NCBI RefSeq assembly: GCF_901709675.1
Contig: NC_051089.1
Location: 13,939,976 to 14,003,975, forward strand
Direction: 5' to 3'
Source of the DNA: Syngnathus acus
Taxonomy: Eukaryota; Chordata; Actinopteri; Syngnathiformes; Syngnathidae
Length of the DNA: 64,000 bases
Both the position numbers and the translations under genes were made by a program. Numbering within the stretch: the first letter of the stretch is position 1; every line of letters begins with the position of its first letter. Shown here one piece after another: positions 36,461 through 62,730 of the stretch. The notes under the pieces are model-generated. The model did no database searches. It was not told where the DNA came from and saw only the letters and a program-made list of their open reading frames with translations.

Positions 36461-36947
36461 CATACATTTATAAATGCTTTGAAAATTAGGATGACATGTA
36501 TTTCTTTTTTTAAAAGTGCAGACGTCAAGACTGTTATAAGGTCGACAGGTTGTAAGTTGGCTGAACCACAAATGAAATGCCTCTATTTTGAGTCTTTTCA
36601 AGTAATTACTGAGCTGAATGATTACTTCGGGGTGATTACGGGACACAAATAAAAAGTCTGTGTGCATAGTCAAAGTGATCCCTAGTCCCACAGAGAGATG
36701 TCTGGGGTCGTTGCTTTGTCATTTGATGAAGTGGAGAGCCGGAAATGACTGTGGATCTTTACGTGGCAGGCTTGACCAGCAGCCAAACCAAAGGCCCATC
36801 TAGGGGAGCCGAGGTTACCTGGACAACGAGAAAGTAAAACAGGTTGATGGAACCTCTGGGCAATGACTCTCCTCCTCCTCTATTGATTCACACAGAGTAA
36901 GTATGCGTGTCTATTCAGGAGGATATTAGGAGTTTGATTGAGAATAG

Positions 36948-52046
<15,099 letters not shown>

Positions 52047-52059
52047 GAACAGCTCCTTG

Positions 52060-52240
52060 GGAGACGGCCTCCGCGTTCAGCGAGGTATCCTTCCTCGGGG
52101 CGGCCCGTCTCGTTCTGATGGCGGCCAGCTGCTTTGTGGGAAAAGCCATTGGCTCAGCACGTTGGTTTCTTAACCCCTCCTCTTCTTCCCTCTCAGGCGA
52201 CCCCTCCCTCTCTTGAGCCCAGAGCACAACAGCGGATAAT
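52060..52240 (-). promoter_or_regulatory. GRAMD2A: GRAMD2A CpG-rich promoter region
   Basis: GC-rich sequence with CGAGACGGGCCGCC, GAACGCGGAGGCC and a pyrimidine-rich stretch (CCCTCCTCTTCTTCCCTCTC on the plus strand) directly upstream of the probable first coding exon. The 15-base motif GGCTCAGCACGTTGG recurs at 41023-41037. Confidence 0.45.
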
Positions 52241-52575
52241 CACATCCCCCGTTTAAACTCCACAAAATCATGGCCACACTAATGGCTCTCTGTCACTGAT
52301 GTCGCATTACGCTAATGCACGCAGCTTACTCCCGCCACTGGGGGCTGTTACAAATCATGTACTCTGTGCAAACACACAGCGACAGCTGGCAATACAGCTG
52401 TGACAAACACAACACAACTCTAGGGTATAAATATAATCAGTGAAGTAATGGCGATCTTGTCTAGGTGTGAAATCCCGGCCTGTAGTTGAATGCAATAAAA
52501 TAATACTGTTGCAAGAATGGCAGTGCCACTGACAGAGATGAACAAAGGTCAATCAAAGTTCGTCAGGGTGCACAT

Positions 52576-52740
52576 ACCGCATTTTCCGGACTCTAAGTCG
52601 TTTTTTCATAATTTGGCCGGGGTGCGACTTATACTCAGGAGCGACTTGTGTGTAAAATGTTGTTATTTTCACACTAAAACACAAGAGGGCGCTCTAGGCC
52701 TGTGTCAGGATTTAGAAAGGCTGGAAAATTGGAACACCTG
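52576..52740 (+). mobile_element. MITE end fragment
   Basis: ATACCGCATTTTCCGGACTC with TAAGTCGTTTTTTCATAATT, GTGCGACTTATACTCAGGAG and CGACTTGTG is the end of a common fish MITE built of AAGTCGC units. It is related in style to the TACCGTATTTTCCGC element at 7393-7759. Its other end is missing. Confidence 0.65.
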
Positions 52741-53559
52741 GTTACATCGCCACTAACGCAACAATAAGTATGCAAAATGAAAAGATCAGAGATGAAAATG
52801 CGAATATTCCGTCGTGCCATTGCCATGTCTTAACTATCAACGCATTTCCTACATTAAGGAAATTAAATTGAAAAATGTATTCACATTGAAAGGATCCAGA
52901 GCTGGGGGTGCTGCATTAAGCCTCTGGAGGTACGGAATGCTCGTCAGCAGTTTCAGCTCTGGAAAAGGGCAAGACGGTTGACATCACATATACGGTGCAG
53001 TGACAATGTAGTTGTCCCCTTGTCAGTCTTTTCCTTTCGTTTCTTGCACATTTCTCCTACTAAATGGTAATATCAGTCATATACCACCAAAGTAAAAATA
53101 ATATGGAGGCTTTAAAGAGGTTAACCTGCAAATTTTCTTTGTAATAATATGTTCTGTGTTGTGCTTGTTCCGTTTGTGGAATGTGAAATAAACAAAAAAA
53201 ATCGACTATTTAAGTAGTGCAGTTACTTCTGTATATCAGTCAGAATCTCTGCACAGTTCAAATTCACCCAAATCGGCTCCTGCAGGCAGTTTAGTCGACT
53301 GCTTTCAGCCACCAAATTGTCAGGTGCACTGAGAGCATGTCAAAGAGAAACCCCTCAGTATGCCGGGTGTGTTTCAACTCCCCACTCCTCTCCTCAGCCT
53401 CCCTGGTAATGTCTATTCAGGGTTTCTACTGTCCGTGGGGAAGTCAAATCTCAGATTCAGGAGTAGTAGTGTGCTTTTCCTCCTTGCCGTGGGACAGGGG
53501 ACCAGCTGTACACCCTCAACAGTCAGTCGGATTCAATTTCAGACTTTAGACCGCTCAAA

Positions 53560-53800
53560 AATCTATTTATTCTGTTTATTTGAGCCATTTGGAAGTCAAT
53601 ATGTGTGTGTTTTGGATCATAGTCCTGCTGCAGAACCCAAGTGCTCTTCAATTGGAAGTCACAATTTGATGGCCAAACATTCTCCTTAAGGATTTAATGT
53701 TTGACAGCAGAATTAACGATTCCATTACATCACAGGAAGTCATCCAGGTCCTGAATTAGCAAGCCAGCCCCAGACCAAAACACTCGTTTGACTGTATTGT
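53560..53800 (-). pseudogene. Tc1/mariner transposase fragment
   Basis: Minus-strand DNA follows the central part of a fish Tc1 transposase gene: GTTTTGGTCTGGGGCTGG, TTCAGGACCTGGATGACTTC, AATTCTGCTGTC, AAGGAGAATGTTTGGCCATC, CTTGGGTTCTGCAGCAGGAC, ATGATCCAAAACACAC. The frame is broken several times and both ends are missing. It is non-functional. Confidence 0.85.
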
Positions 53801-53914
53801 ATACTTCTCCGATAAATGGTAGCACTTGTGGGCGTTTTGACTTTGGAGGTTCCACTGCGTTGGCTACTACAAATAAAGTCAAGAAAGTTGAAGCAAGGGA
53901 GCAGTTATCAGGAC

Positions 53915-55748
53915 AGATTGTCTCATAAAAAGATTTATTTTTCCAGCCCAAATTTACAAAGGCAAGTTACAGAGTATTGTATAAAAAAAAAAAAAAGAAC
54001 CATGGTAATGTACACTTTTCACAAACTCCTGAAGGGAGGGAGAGAAAGGAGAGGAGGTGGGGGAGGAGGAGAGAGACGGTTCTAAATGTCTTACACAGAA
54101 GAAGACGCTGTAAACATCCTTGCAAGCACCTCTGCGGGTACTTTGAGGGGGGTGCTGGGTGAGGGGGTGGGGTGTCTGTACGACACAAATTGGGTCAGGG
54201 AGGGACAAACGAGTGAGTGTCTCTGTGTTTCCACACAAGAATGTTCAACTAGGCACCAACTGCTGGCCAATAAATATACTCTGCACCATTGAAACAAAAC
54301 ACAAGAGCCAAGCACTTTCCATTACGTTGAAAGCAAACATGAACTTTTCTGGCTTTTCATACACTTTTAGAATATAGTTTCGATTTTTCACTGGGCTTTG
54401 CTGACTACCGAGATAAAAGTACTACTCTGTGAGCAAACAAATGCACTTGTCACAACCATTGTTTGATAAAACTATATGTACTGTATATGTATGAAGTCTG
54501 CTGGTACTAAAACCTCACTGACTTGAATGACAACATCACAGCTGCCTAGATTACCCTTACAGATTAAATACTAATCGAACACCACCACATTCACCCGATT
54601 CAGCCATTCGTCATCTTTAAAAAGCACAGACGTCAAGGAGATGCCGTTTTGATAAATGGTGTACTGGCGAAGACCAACAACATGTAGGACCTGCTAGCTG
54701 CTGGCTGGGCAACAATGCTAACAAATGCAAATGACTGCAAAAAAAACAAAAAACAACATCTATTTGGTGTCAACTCCATCCCAGACATGTTCTTCTCACC
54801 CACCCGACTGCTCAAAGAAACAGACATTTGAAAGCTGAGGTTTTGGGCGTGACTTGATGGGAAACAATGGATTTACACCGCAGCACCACTTATGTGAAAT
54901 TCAAATACATGAATTGAGAGGACATTGTGGATATATTTAGTATTTACTCATCTTTTCACACTTGGGAGTATGTAAATCAATGTGCCAGAAGTTACATCTC
55001 AAATAGCAAATGACCAAAATATCAAGTTTGGACTTGAAGAAACAATAATTTAAAATAAAATGATGAAGAGATGACTGTGTTCAAGAGTGAAGCCATATCA
55101 GTCATAGATGGACACATTGAACGGCAAATCCGCGTCAGAGGGCTTCCGGATATTCATAGAGGATTCAGGTGCCTGCACAAATTCTGGGACTCGTTTTACG
55201 TTTATCCGTGGACGGTTGATATTACAGCAGAACATAAAGTTTATGAGGCAAAGTAAGCTCAGAGTACCCCGACAAGTGTCGCCATAACTGATGTGGCTTG
55301 ACTGGCTTGACTGTGAGGCGAAGCAGCGTTGACACCGGCATTCAAGACATTCAAAGATGACCGTCGCGATTGAAATTTAGTCAGTTGACGAAAGCAAACA
55401 TTTATCACGTTTTTTTTTTTTTTTTAAATCTCGGTTGAGGTGTATGAGGTCCCTTCGCAAAAACACGGTGACATCGGTCCCTGAAACATGAACTGAGGAT
55501 TTGACATATGGGAAATAATGGTGACGGTGAGGATGAAAACTTCAGTCTCAGGCTTCTAAGTCTCTGAAGAAAGCAAGCAGCAGTTGCCATATTCCCCTTT
55601 CCCCAATCAAATAGAACCAAACATTTGTCAAGTTTCGGATATATTGTTGCGTCATGGCATCAAAACGCCAGCGACATAAAGTTGAACGCATCTCAATAAA
55701 ATTTTCTCTGCAAATCTTTAATTTAATTCGACTCCCCTTTGCCATCAG
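53915..55748 (-). other. ZNF609: Probable ZNF609 3' UTR
   Basis: Runs from the tentative stop codon to the polyadenylation signal, about 1.8 kb. It includes a poly-A run (about 53982-53997, plus strand) and a GGAGGAGGTGG-rich purine stretch at 54.04-54.08 kb. A 40-codon open stretch at 54571-54693 (minus) is described under findings. No other gene is evident. Confidence 0.45.
53934..53939 (-). terminator. ZNF609: Probable ZNF609 polyadenylation signal
   Basis: On the minus strand GGGCTGGAAAAATAAATC contains AATAAA and follows the long 3' region of ZNF609. It is the first clear signal after the gene on this strand and is followed by a T/G-containing stretch (TTTTTATGAGACAATCTG). Confidence 0.6.
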
Positions 55749-55786
55749 TCACCCGACTCCCCCTCCGGATCCTCCACTAGATTCTT
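55749..55786 (-). CDS. ZNF609: Tentative ZNF609 terminal coding exon
   Basis: After the exon ending at 57807 (phase 1) the next good acceptor I see is TTTTTGTGTCGTATACAG at 55787. In phase 1 it would add EESSGGSGGGVG and stop at 55751-55749. In phase 0 the same bases read KNLVEDPEGESGD and stop at 55747-55745. Neither resembles the end I remember for human ZNF609 (GLSSTAIVASQQGST...). The real exon may have been missed. Confidence 0.3.
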
Positions 55787-56734
55787 CTGTATACGACACA
55801 AAAATAATGTAGTCAAAACAAAATCTTAAAAAGTCCAATAGTCCATTTTTGCATTGTATTTGTTGACAGTGCAAAGACTAGATCATCAGAGGGGAGGCGT
55901 TTTTTTCCCCTGCATGAAGGAGTAGAGTGATGGCTTTGAACTTGGATTAGATCAGCTTTGAGATTCTTTCGACGGGGAAGAAAGACGTCAACAAGCTGCC
56001 GACACTCGGGCAGATCGACTAAAAACACAGAAACACCATTGAACTGATGTCTTAAAGGAAACACCCGGGAAATCCTTTTCTCATGTGAGCCAGTCACATG
56101 AATCTTTGCAGGGTTGAGGTGTGGCGGTCTGGTTTGCCTGTTGAAGACAAACAGCAAAACTCCCATTAATTGGCACATTCATGGCAATGATCCTGATTTG
56201 CTTTTGCAAACATTCAAGGTGGGTTTTGCAGCTGTCCTTCCAAAGCCCATCCACTAGGTGTCAGTGCAGCCTGCCATCTTTTCAGGCTCATTCTTCAACT
56301 CTTGATATCGTCACTGTGATCCACTTGTCCTTAGAAGACCTACTTAAAATGGATGAGCTGAGGGGCTGCACTGAATATTGAATACTCGACAGCAGCAGAG
56401 CATAGCAAAGAGTACCGGCAATGAGTCCATTTTCTTTGAGACAAATCCAGGACAAAGAACAAATCTGACAACAACGTTTCATCAACTGGAAGCCTGATAC
56501 TCGAGGCTGTGTCAAGTTGTTAGATTTTAAAGAAGTCTGTTGTATTTGAGTCTTTAGACGTCTATTTAGTGTTCCTTTCTTTATTTCCAGCTTATTGTTC
56601 TCCCCTCCGAGAAGGTGAAGGAGGTTGATAAGGTTAGTTGATAAGGACCAACTTGCAGTGATTGAAGTGCGTGTTGCCATTTCGTCAATTCAGGTTTGCC
56701 CTTTGAAACCAAGTTGGCTGTCTGGTCTAATTTA

Positions 56735-56830
56735 ACAGTCCAAAGCGGTGACTTAACTGGTGGGTTGGGCCCCAAAAGTGGGTCGCGAACAGCTAGTAAA
56801 AAATTAAAGGGGGGGTTTCTCAGTTTACGA
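56735..56830 (+). repeat. Fragment of a GGGTCGCGAAC repeat
   Basis: GGTGGGTTGGGCCCCAAAAG followed by TGGGTCGCGAACAGC and an A-rich stretch resembles a hAT-related repeat common in fish. Limits are unclear. Confidence 0.4.
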
Positions 56831-57368
56831 TGGTTCCGGCCACACTGCATTTCAAGGTTACCAAAGAGGCTACGAAGCACAATAATGAATGCTCCATTAG
56901 CACCATAATTCATATTTTCATTGATGTGCATTTTACATTCTTGTATTTACTGTAATTATGACCATAAGTGCATGAGAGAAGGTTAGCACTTCCCCACTAT
57001 GGAAGGCGGACTCTGGCGTAAAATGAGCACCACCTGTACATTGAAACATTTCACATGCATCACACAGTGAAGCTCGTGGAAGTCCTGGATTGCAAAATAC
57101 TATTAGCAAGACATCAAAACCATTTGAGAAGCAACACATGAACATGAATATGGCTGCAGCATTAAACCAAACACAGCTCTGAATGCCATTTGAACAGCTT
57201 CTCGCAGGCTCCTTAGATGGAGCCAAAGCAATAACAAAATTTAATGTATTACTTTTAATACGTGCAGGTAGTTTCATTTAGTTTTTTAAAGGCGTTCTGA
57301 CAGCCATGTATTTTGTACATAGTGTATACATTTCTTTTGCCAAAGGACGCATTTTTCCTTATCCTTAT

Positions 57369-57370
<2 letters not shown>

Positions 57371-57419
<49 letters not shown>
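57371..57419. repeat. (AT)n dinucleotide repeat
   Basis: About 24 AT units in the last presumed ZNF609 intron. Confidence 0.97.
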
Positions 57420-57423
<4 letters not shown>

Positions 57424-57806
57424 TGTGCGTGTGTGTGCACATGTAATATATATAATAATTTTATATATGTGTGTATATAATTAATTATATGCATGCCTAT
57501 AATTGAGGAAAGCTTCAGATAGCATGATAGATCTCTAAACGGTTTTCAAAAGCCGTTCCACTCCTCGGGCATAAGAGTAGATGTGAGTGCCAACTTGCAC
57601 ACGGCAGCAATCAAGGTGACTTACAAAAGAGGGAACGAATGTTGATGACGTATGCAAGTAAACGTGCATGTAAATCTGGGAAAAAAATCATTGTGTCTAT
57701 TTTTGTTCATTGAGTGCTAAGTTTATATACGGATTATCCACTGAAAGGCCTTGTCATGTAAATAATCGTCAAAGGAAGAAGAAAGTGCAAGTGAGGACTG
57801 ACTGAC

Positions 57807-58163
57807 CTGTGGCGTAGGAAAGATCATACTGCCCTGAGAGCAGGGGGTATCCCAGGTGGTGGTGAGAGGGCATGATCCGCTGTGAAGGCGAGGAGCGCGG
57901 CCGATCTACATCTCTTTCGCGATCCCTTTCTCCGCCGGCTCCTCTGTCTTGCTCCCGCTCTCTATCGAGAGAAGGTTTGTCCCCTACTGTCGGAGATTTG
58001 CTTTTGTATTGGCTGGCGTGTTGATGTAGGATATCTAGAGCTTTGGAGTCTGTAGCCATTTTGTTGACATTAGGGCTCGTGCGGGATTTGTCGTTGGCCT
58101 CTTCAGCTCCGGCTATTTTAGTGCCGTATGGAGAGAAAGGATAACCTCCAGGAAGGTAAGAAC
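57807..58163 (-). CDS. ZNF609: ZNF609 penultimate coding exon
   Basis: Acceptor TTCATCTAG at 58164, donor GCCACAG|GTCAGT at 57807. Encodes [18 protein letters not shown], the conserved [18 protein letters not shown], a DRERE-rich stretch, and [20 protein letters not shown] with GQYDLSYAT at its end. Confidence 0.93.
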
Positions 58164-61100
58164 CTAGATGAATAGGAAGATGGACAGGTTCATTTCGGAT
58201 GTGCATTCTACCTATTGAATAGCATTACAGAAACTCAACCCTTTGCTCAAAAATATTCGCTTAGCCGGCCGGACGTATGCACACCCCTCAGGACACTTAC
58301 TAAGGGTAGTCGGATGTCAAGGCTAATTCGACCGCGTCGGTTAGCTAGCAACATGTTTTGTCTGAGCAGAAAGAGTGACCTCTACTACACTCAAAGACGG
58401 TCGGGTCTGAACCTGACAAGAAACGTTGCCTTCGTGCCAGTGAATAAGCTACATGCCATGCTAAATGACCTAAGATTGACACAGCTAGTGGTTTTAGCAT
58501 CGAAATGAAGTGCTTGGTGATTAGTGATTGAGCCTGTACCGCGTTAAAGCCGAAGCGTATCCAACTTTGCACAGCAAAGTAACGGACAAATTATTCAATG
58601 TCTGGACTGTGGAAGGAACCAGAAACTGCAAATGATTAACTATACGCTACGCCCTTTGTTAGCCAGGAGTGGCCTTTAAGATTTATAATATCAGTAATGT
58701 TTATTTTAACAAGTTTTGATTTTGACTGCTGAATAAATATTCTCCAAATTACATTACAATAGACGGATTTACAAAATCTGTACATTTTTTGTCACACATA
58801 TTCAATACAGTGTCCTGTAAGCTATAACCCAGCTCACAACTTGTCAGGTAGTGTTAATTTTCTCATGAATGTAATTGTCATACCTGGGTAGTTCTGCATC
58901 ATGACCGAAGGCATGCCCCTGTAACCAGGGTGGTTGGGGTCATAACCTTGTCCATAGGGGTAACCATGCATGTACGGCATGTATCCTTGGTGCTGTGCTA
59001 GTGGTGATGAGAACTGCAAGTGGGCATTGGTACGAACGTCTTTGCTCAAGGTCCGATGTTCCTCAGAATTAATTCGAGGGTCAATCATTTCTTTGCCGTC
59101 CTCCTTAGGCCCGCTTTGACAGTCCTTAGGCCTGCACCTTTCTTCCTTTGATTTGCGATCACGCTCCCGTTCTCTGTCCCGTTCATCTTTCCATCGAGAT
59201 TGTTGTTGCTGGTGTTCAACTTCCGCTTGAGCCTTCTGACTCTCAGGGTATTGCTGGTGGTCAGAAAAGCACAACAAAATGACAACAATAGTAAAAAAAA
59301 ATAAAATGTCAAAAGTTAAACAGACTCCTACACAACTAAGGTCTATATACTTTTTGCAGGTTTCCAACGACAAGTGTGTGCACATCTAAACGGAACAGAA
59401 AAACTGAAAACAAAAGACAACCTCTCCCACGTGGAAATATTGCTTGTCATATCTCTGCCCTCTATGCACTCATAGTCAACCATTAAAGGTCAATGGCAAA
59501 CCAGCACAGAAAATGCTTATCAATGAGTTTGTTTGATATATGTCTTTGCAACTTTCAGGCCCTTGTTTTGTGCTTACGACTCAAAACCAAGTGAGGACCT
59601 TGCTCTACTTATGATCGTCTTAGATTGTAGTTACCTGTCTGTACCACACAGCCTGCTCCGTACCAGCCTGAGCTCTTGAATCCAGCCCTTGCTTTGAGTC
59701 CTCCTTCCCATGGTGCCCCCCTTCTGTCAGCTTCATCTTGAGACCTTCAACTTGCTGGGACTTTATGTCCTCCGCCTTGATGCTTCCCATGGATTTGGAA
59801 GAGACCTCAGAGGGCGAGTCCCTGGATTTGCTGGTGGGCTGCGTCGTCTTTCCAATCTCTGACTGACTCGTTTTGGAGAGGTTTGGCTGCATTGGGTTCT
59901 TTTGTTTCCAATCTTCCTTGATGGAAGCTTCTCTTTCTTTCATGGCCATGTCGGACTTTTTCTCAGCGGCACGATGCTGCTCTGCCATTTGTCGCTGACG
60001 CTCCTCAAATTGCTGTCTGTAGGCTGGATTGGTATTCATTAAATGGTTGTGGTATGCCTGATCGGAATGATATGCATATGGGGGTACGTAGGCATACTGA
60101 TTGTAGTAAAGTGGTTGCATATACACATTGGATCGTTGTTGAATGACGGAGGGTTGCTGTTGTTGTTGCTGCTGGCCAGGAGCAATGTCAGGTTTGCGAT
60201 CCTCATGAACCTCAACCTTGGCTTTTTCCTCACCCTGATCCTGGTCATCCTCCCTTTTGATCTTCACCTGACCGTCGGTCCCCGGCGTGCCTGGATTTGG
60301 TCCGCCGGGACTGGGGTTGACGTAATTGGGTGAGTAATACGTCTCGTAGCCAGCATAGTATGGGGAATCTTTGCTGGGTGGCGGATTTGGAAAAAGAGCT
60401 TTTTTGACACTTTCTCTGAGTGCCTGGTCTTCTGTCCTGTTTTTGACATTCTCTAGTTTGCCTTCACCATCCTCACCAGCATCGGAGATATCCGAGTATG
60501 CTGGGCTGTGAGTTTTCACCGATGAGTTGTCAGCACCGTTCTGGTTCATGTGAAGAGGCGTAAGTGGCTGTGGCATTCCACTGCCATCTATGCGACTGGC
60601 TACTCCTATGGATGGGCTCGGAGCGTTATCTGTAAAACTGTATATCTTGTCAGCCTCAGCCTTGATGCTTGCCAGTCGACTCTGATGAGGGTCGGATGAC
60701 CCATTGAGAAGCCCTTCAGCCTTGTTTCCTTGTTCAGGTACTTCTGTGTACGATGCTTTGCCCTCCTCCAGCTTCCCCCCCTTTCCCATTGACTTGGGGC
60801 TGTCAGCTTCCTTGCCGCCGTCCTTTTTCTTCTTGTCTTTCTTCTTCTTGTCTTTGGTGCTACTTGAGGGAGCATCTCCTGCGGCAGGGGTTTTTGACTG
60901 TGCGCCTTTCATTTGGGGACTCTTGGGGATTCCTTGCAAAATGGGGGTAAGCCCTGGGGAAGAATTCGGGTTTCCTGCAGGGAAAGAGTACATTTGCTGT
61001 GTAGCCGAAGCACCGGTGGCAACAGTTCGTGGTGACTTCACATTTCTTGGGCCCATTTTATCGGCCTTTGTGTTAGCTTTTTTGGACTTGTCCGTGCCTC

Positions 61101-62730
61101 TTTTTTCATCAATGCCATCATTACTGGCCTCGTCCGAAAGACATGCCCCATCGTCACAGCCTTCCATTGGTGTACTGATTTCCGGTTCTGTTTCGGCAAT
61201 TTTCTTTTTGCTTTGCTTTGAGCAAAACTTGCCAGGTGATGGGGAAGTACTTTGAACATCAAAGTTCCTTCCTTTCGGCGTGACTGAGCGTGCTGGAGAA
61301 AATGATCCCTTGTGTGAGATGGATGCACCATTACAATTCTCAGGTTCGGGGTGAAGTGTCGAATCTTCTCCATATTCACTGTCCACATCCAATTCCAGCT
61401 TCACGTCATCATACGTGTGGGCACGGGCTTGGTGGTACTTGAGACCATTAATGTGCTTATACCTCTTGTTGCAGTTGGGATGAGGGCAATCGATAAGAAC
61501 AGGTGAAGGACAGCTCCGATCAAGGGGGGGTGCAAGTGGCTCGGTCTTGATAGAAGGAATGAGAAGACCCGATAGACCCGGCGCTCCACTGTTAGAATTT
61601 GTCCGCATACGTTTGTTGCCTTTGGTGTCCTCTGAGCTAGAATTAGGCTCCATGTCTGATGCAGGTTTGGCCTTCCGTTTTCCAGCTGACGAAGGGCTGG
61701 CCTTAATATCCTCTGTGTTGCTATTGGGTGGAGTGCGCCGCTCCGACGGTGTCTGACTGCCCCTTCGGCCCTTACTGTTAGAAGCGCCGCGTGTTTTGTT
61801 GTTGGTGGCGCCTTTGTTATCTGATGAGTTACTGTTCTCGTTGATCGGAGTGTTGTTGTTTGGTCTCATCCGTTTACCTCGGCCACGGCCATTCCTCATT
61901 TCCAGGTCACTTGTAGGGGATTCACAAAATCTGAAACCAGGCGAATGTATTATATTATAACGATTCATCATAATAAACTGTTGCATATTAATTCTTTATC
62001 TGCTTCCTACTTTGTTGTATCATTGTTAATATTTGTGAGAAATCATTCACATCAGTGTCTTCCCATTCATAAATATTATTAATGATTAAAAATCCAATTA
62101 ATTCAGGTTATTTGAATAAATGTATGCATTGAAGAACAATAATCTATAAAAAGCAGAGCATCCTACTTGGGCCATGGAGAATACTCTACGTTCTCAGCAA
62201 CAAATATTTTCTCTTTTGCCACAGAAAGCAGTTATAAATGGGAAGACAGAAAATTTTTGATGAAATGTTTACATCTTGCAAACTGAAGAAATCTTGTTAA
62301 TCACAGCAATATTCATTTCCAAATTACTTCTTTGTCATAGCCTTTGGAAGCAAAGGATGTGAAACAAAAGCATTTACAGTATGATAAAGCCTTCCCTTGT
62401 AGCAAAATGCAAACATTTCTATAACAATTACATTTACAGATGTTCAACATAACATCAGAACTTCAGTAGCACAAGCCTGAGTGTGTGTAAGGTAGAAAAG
62501 ATGCACTGACTCATCCACATACAAAGGCAAATACTTAGATCCCTCGACATACAACAAGAAAGAATTGCGTACACCAGTCAAAGGTCATTAATATAAAAAC
62601 GCAGATATAAATAGGCACATTAAACAGTCAAATATGTCTTACCGAGGTGGAGCCCAGTCATGCCGTGTACAGTCCAAAAGTGTACCCACATACGTCTTGT
62701 TTCTCCAAGTAACATTTACCACCAACATCC
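57807..62730 (-). CDS. ZNF609: Zinc finger protein 609, 3' part of the gene (four firm exons)
   Basis: Nuclear regulator that in mammals works with the cohesin loader NIPBL and the Integrator complex and controls neuronal migration. Exons on minus: 62730-62643, 61930-59635, 59253-58884, 58163-57807; junction phases 2, 0 and 1 all agree. The first reads [20 protein letters not shown] and RHDWAPP, joined to [20 protein letters not shown]. One C2H2 finger (C-x4-C-x12-H-x4-H, within [20 protein letters not shown]) lies at 61417-61488. Conserved blocks follow: [89 protein letters not shown] and [18 protein letters not shown]. The finger context fits ZNF609, not ZNF608. The 5' exons lie beyond the right edge. 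Confidence 0.95.
58884..59253 (-). CDS. ZNF609: ZNF609 exon with RERD-rich region
   Basis: Acceptor TGACCACCAG at 59254, donor CCCAG|GTATGA at 58884. Begins [19 protein letters not shown], then [19 protein letters not shown] and the conserved [19 protein letters not shown]. Human ZNF609, as I recall it, has a longer tryptophan/tyrosine-containing segment (RMWTYVYPAKY) at the start of this part, which is absent here. Confidence 0.92.
59635..61930 (-). CDS. ZNF609: ZNF609 large exon with the zinc finger
   Basis: A 2296-base exon, acceptor GGTTTCAG at 61931 and donor ACAG|GTAACT at 59635. It holds a basic N-terminal part ([11 protein letters not shown]), the single C2H2 finger, a lysine run ([16 protein letters not shown]), a seven-glutamine tract (near 60.15 kb) and a charged region rich in Q, E and R ([20 protein letters not shown]). 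It ends WYRQ, as in the human protein. Confidence 0.95.
62643..62730 (-). CDS. ZNF609: ZNF609 small conserved exon
   Basis: Acceptor TTTTCTCACAG at 62731, donor CCTCG|GTAAGA at 62643; 88 bases encoding [20 protein letters not shown] and TRHDWAPP. Nearly identical to human ZNF609 in memory. It was too short to stand out as an open frame. Confidence 0.93.

Larger units (their letters stand above)
31420..36947. other. Intergenic region SENP8-GRAMD2A
   Basis: It holds repeat fragments (33.09-33.14, 35.56-35.76, 36.11-36.46 kb) and a CTCF-like site at 35.37 kb. A 147-codon plus-strand frame (31737-32180) shows no recognisable domain and AT-rich codon use. The 3' UTR of GRAMD2A probably occupies the right end (below 36948), but I could not assign its polyadenylation signal. 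Otherwise I see nothing in it. Confidence 0.6.
52247..53910. other. Intergenic region GRAMD2A-ZNF609
   Basis: About 1.7 kb between the GRAMD2A promoter and the presumed ZNF609 transcript end. It carries a MITE fragment and a Tc1 transposase fragment. I see no gene. This is the presumed synteny junction relative to human chromosome 15. Confidence 0.55.

Noticed and set aside
60704-61255. 183-codon plus-strand frame
   Set aside because: Antisense of the ZNF609 large exon; leucine/serine/phenylalanine composition mirrors lysine/serine/glutamate codons on the other strand.
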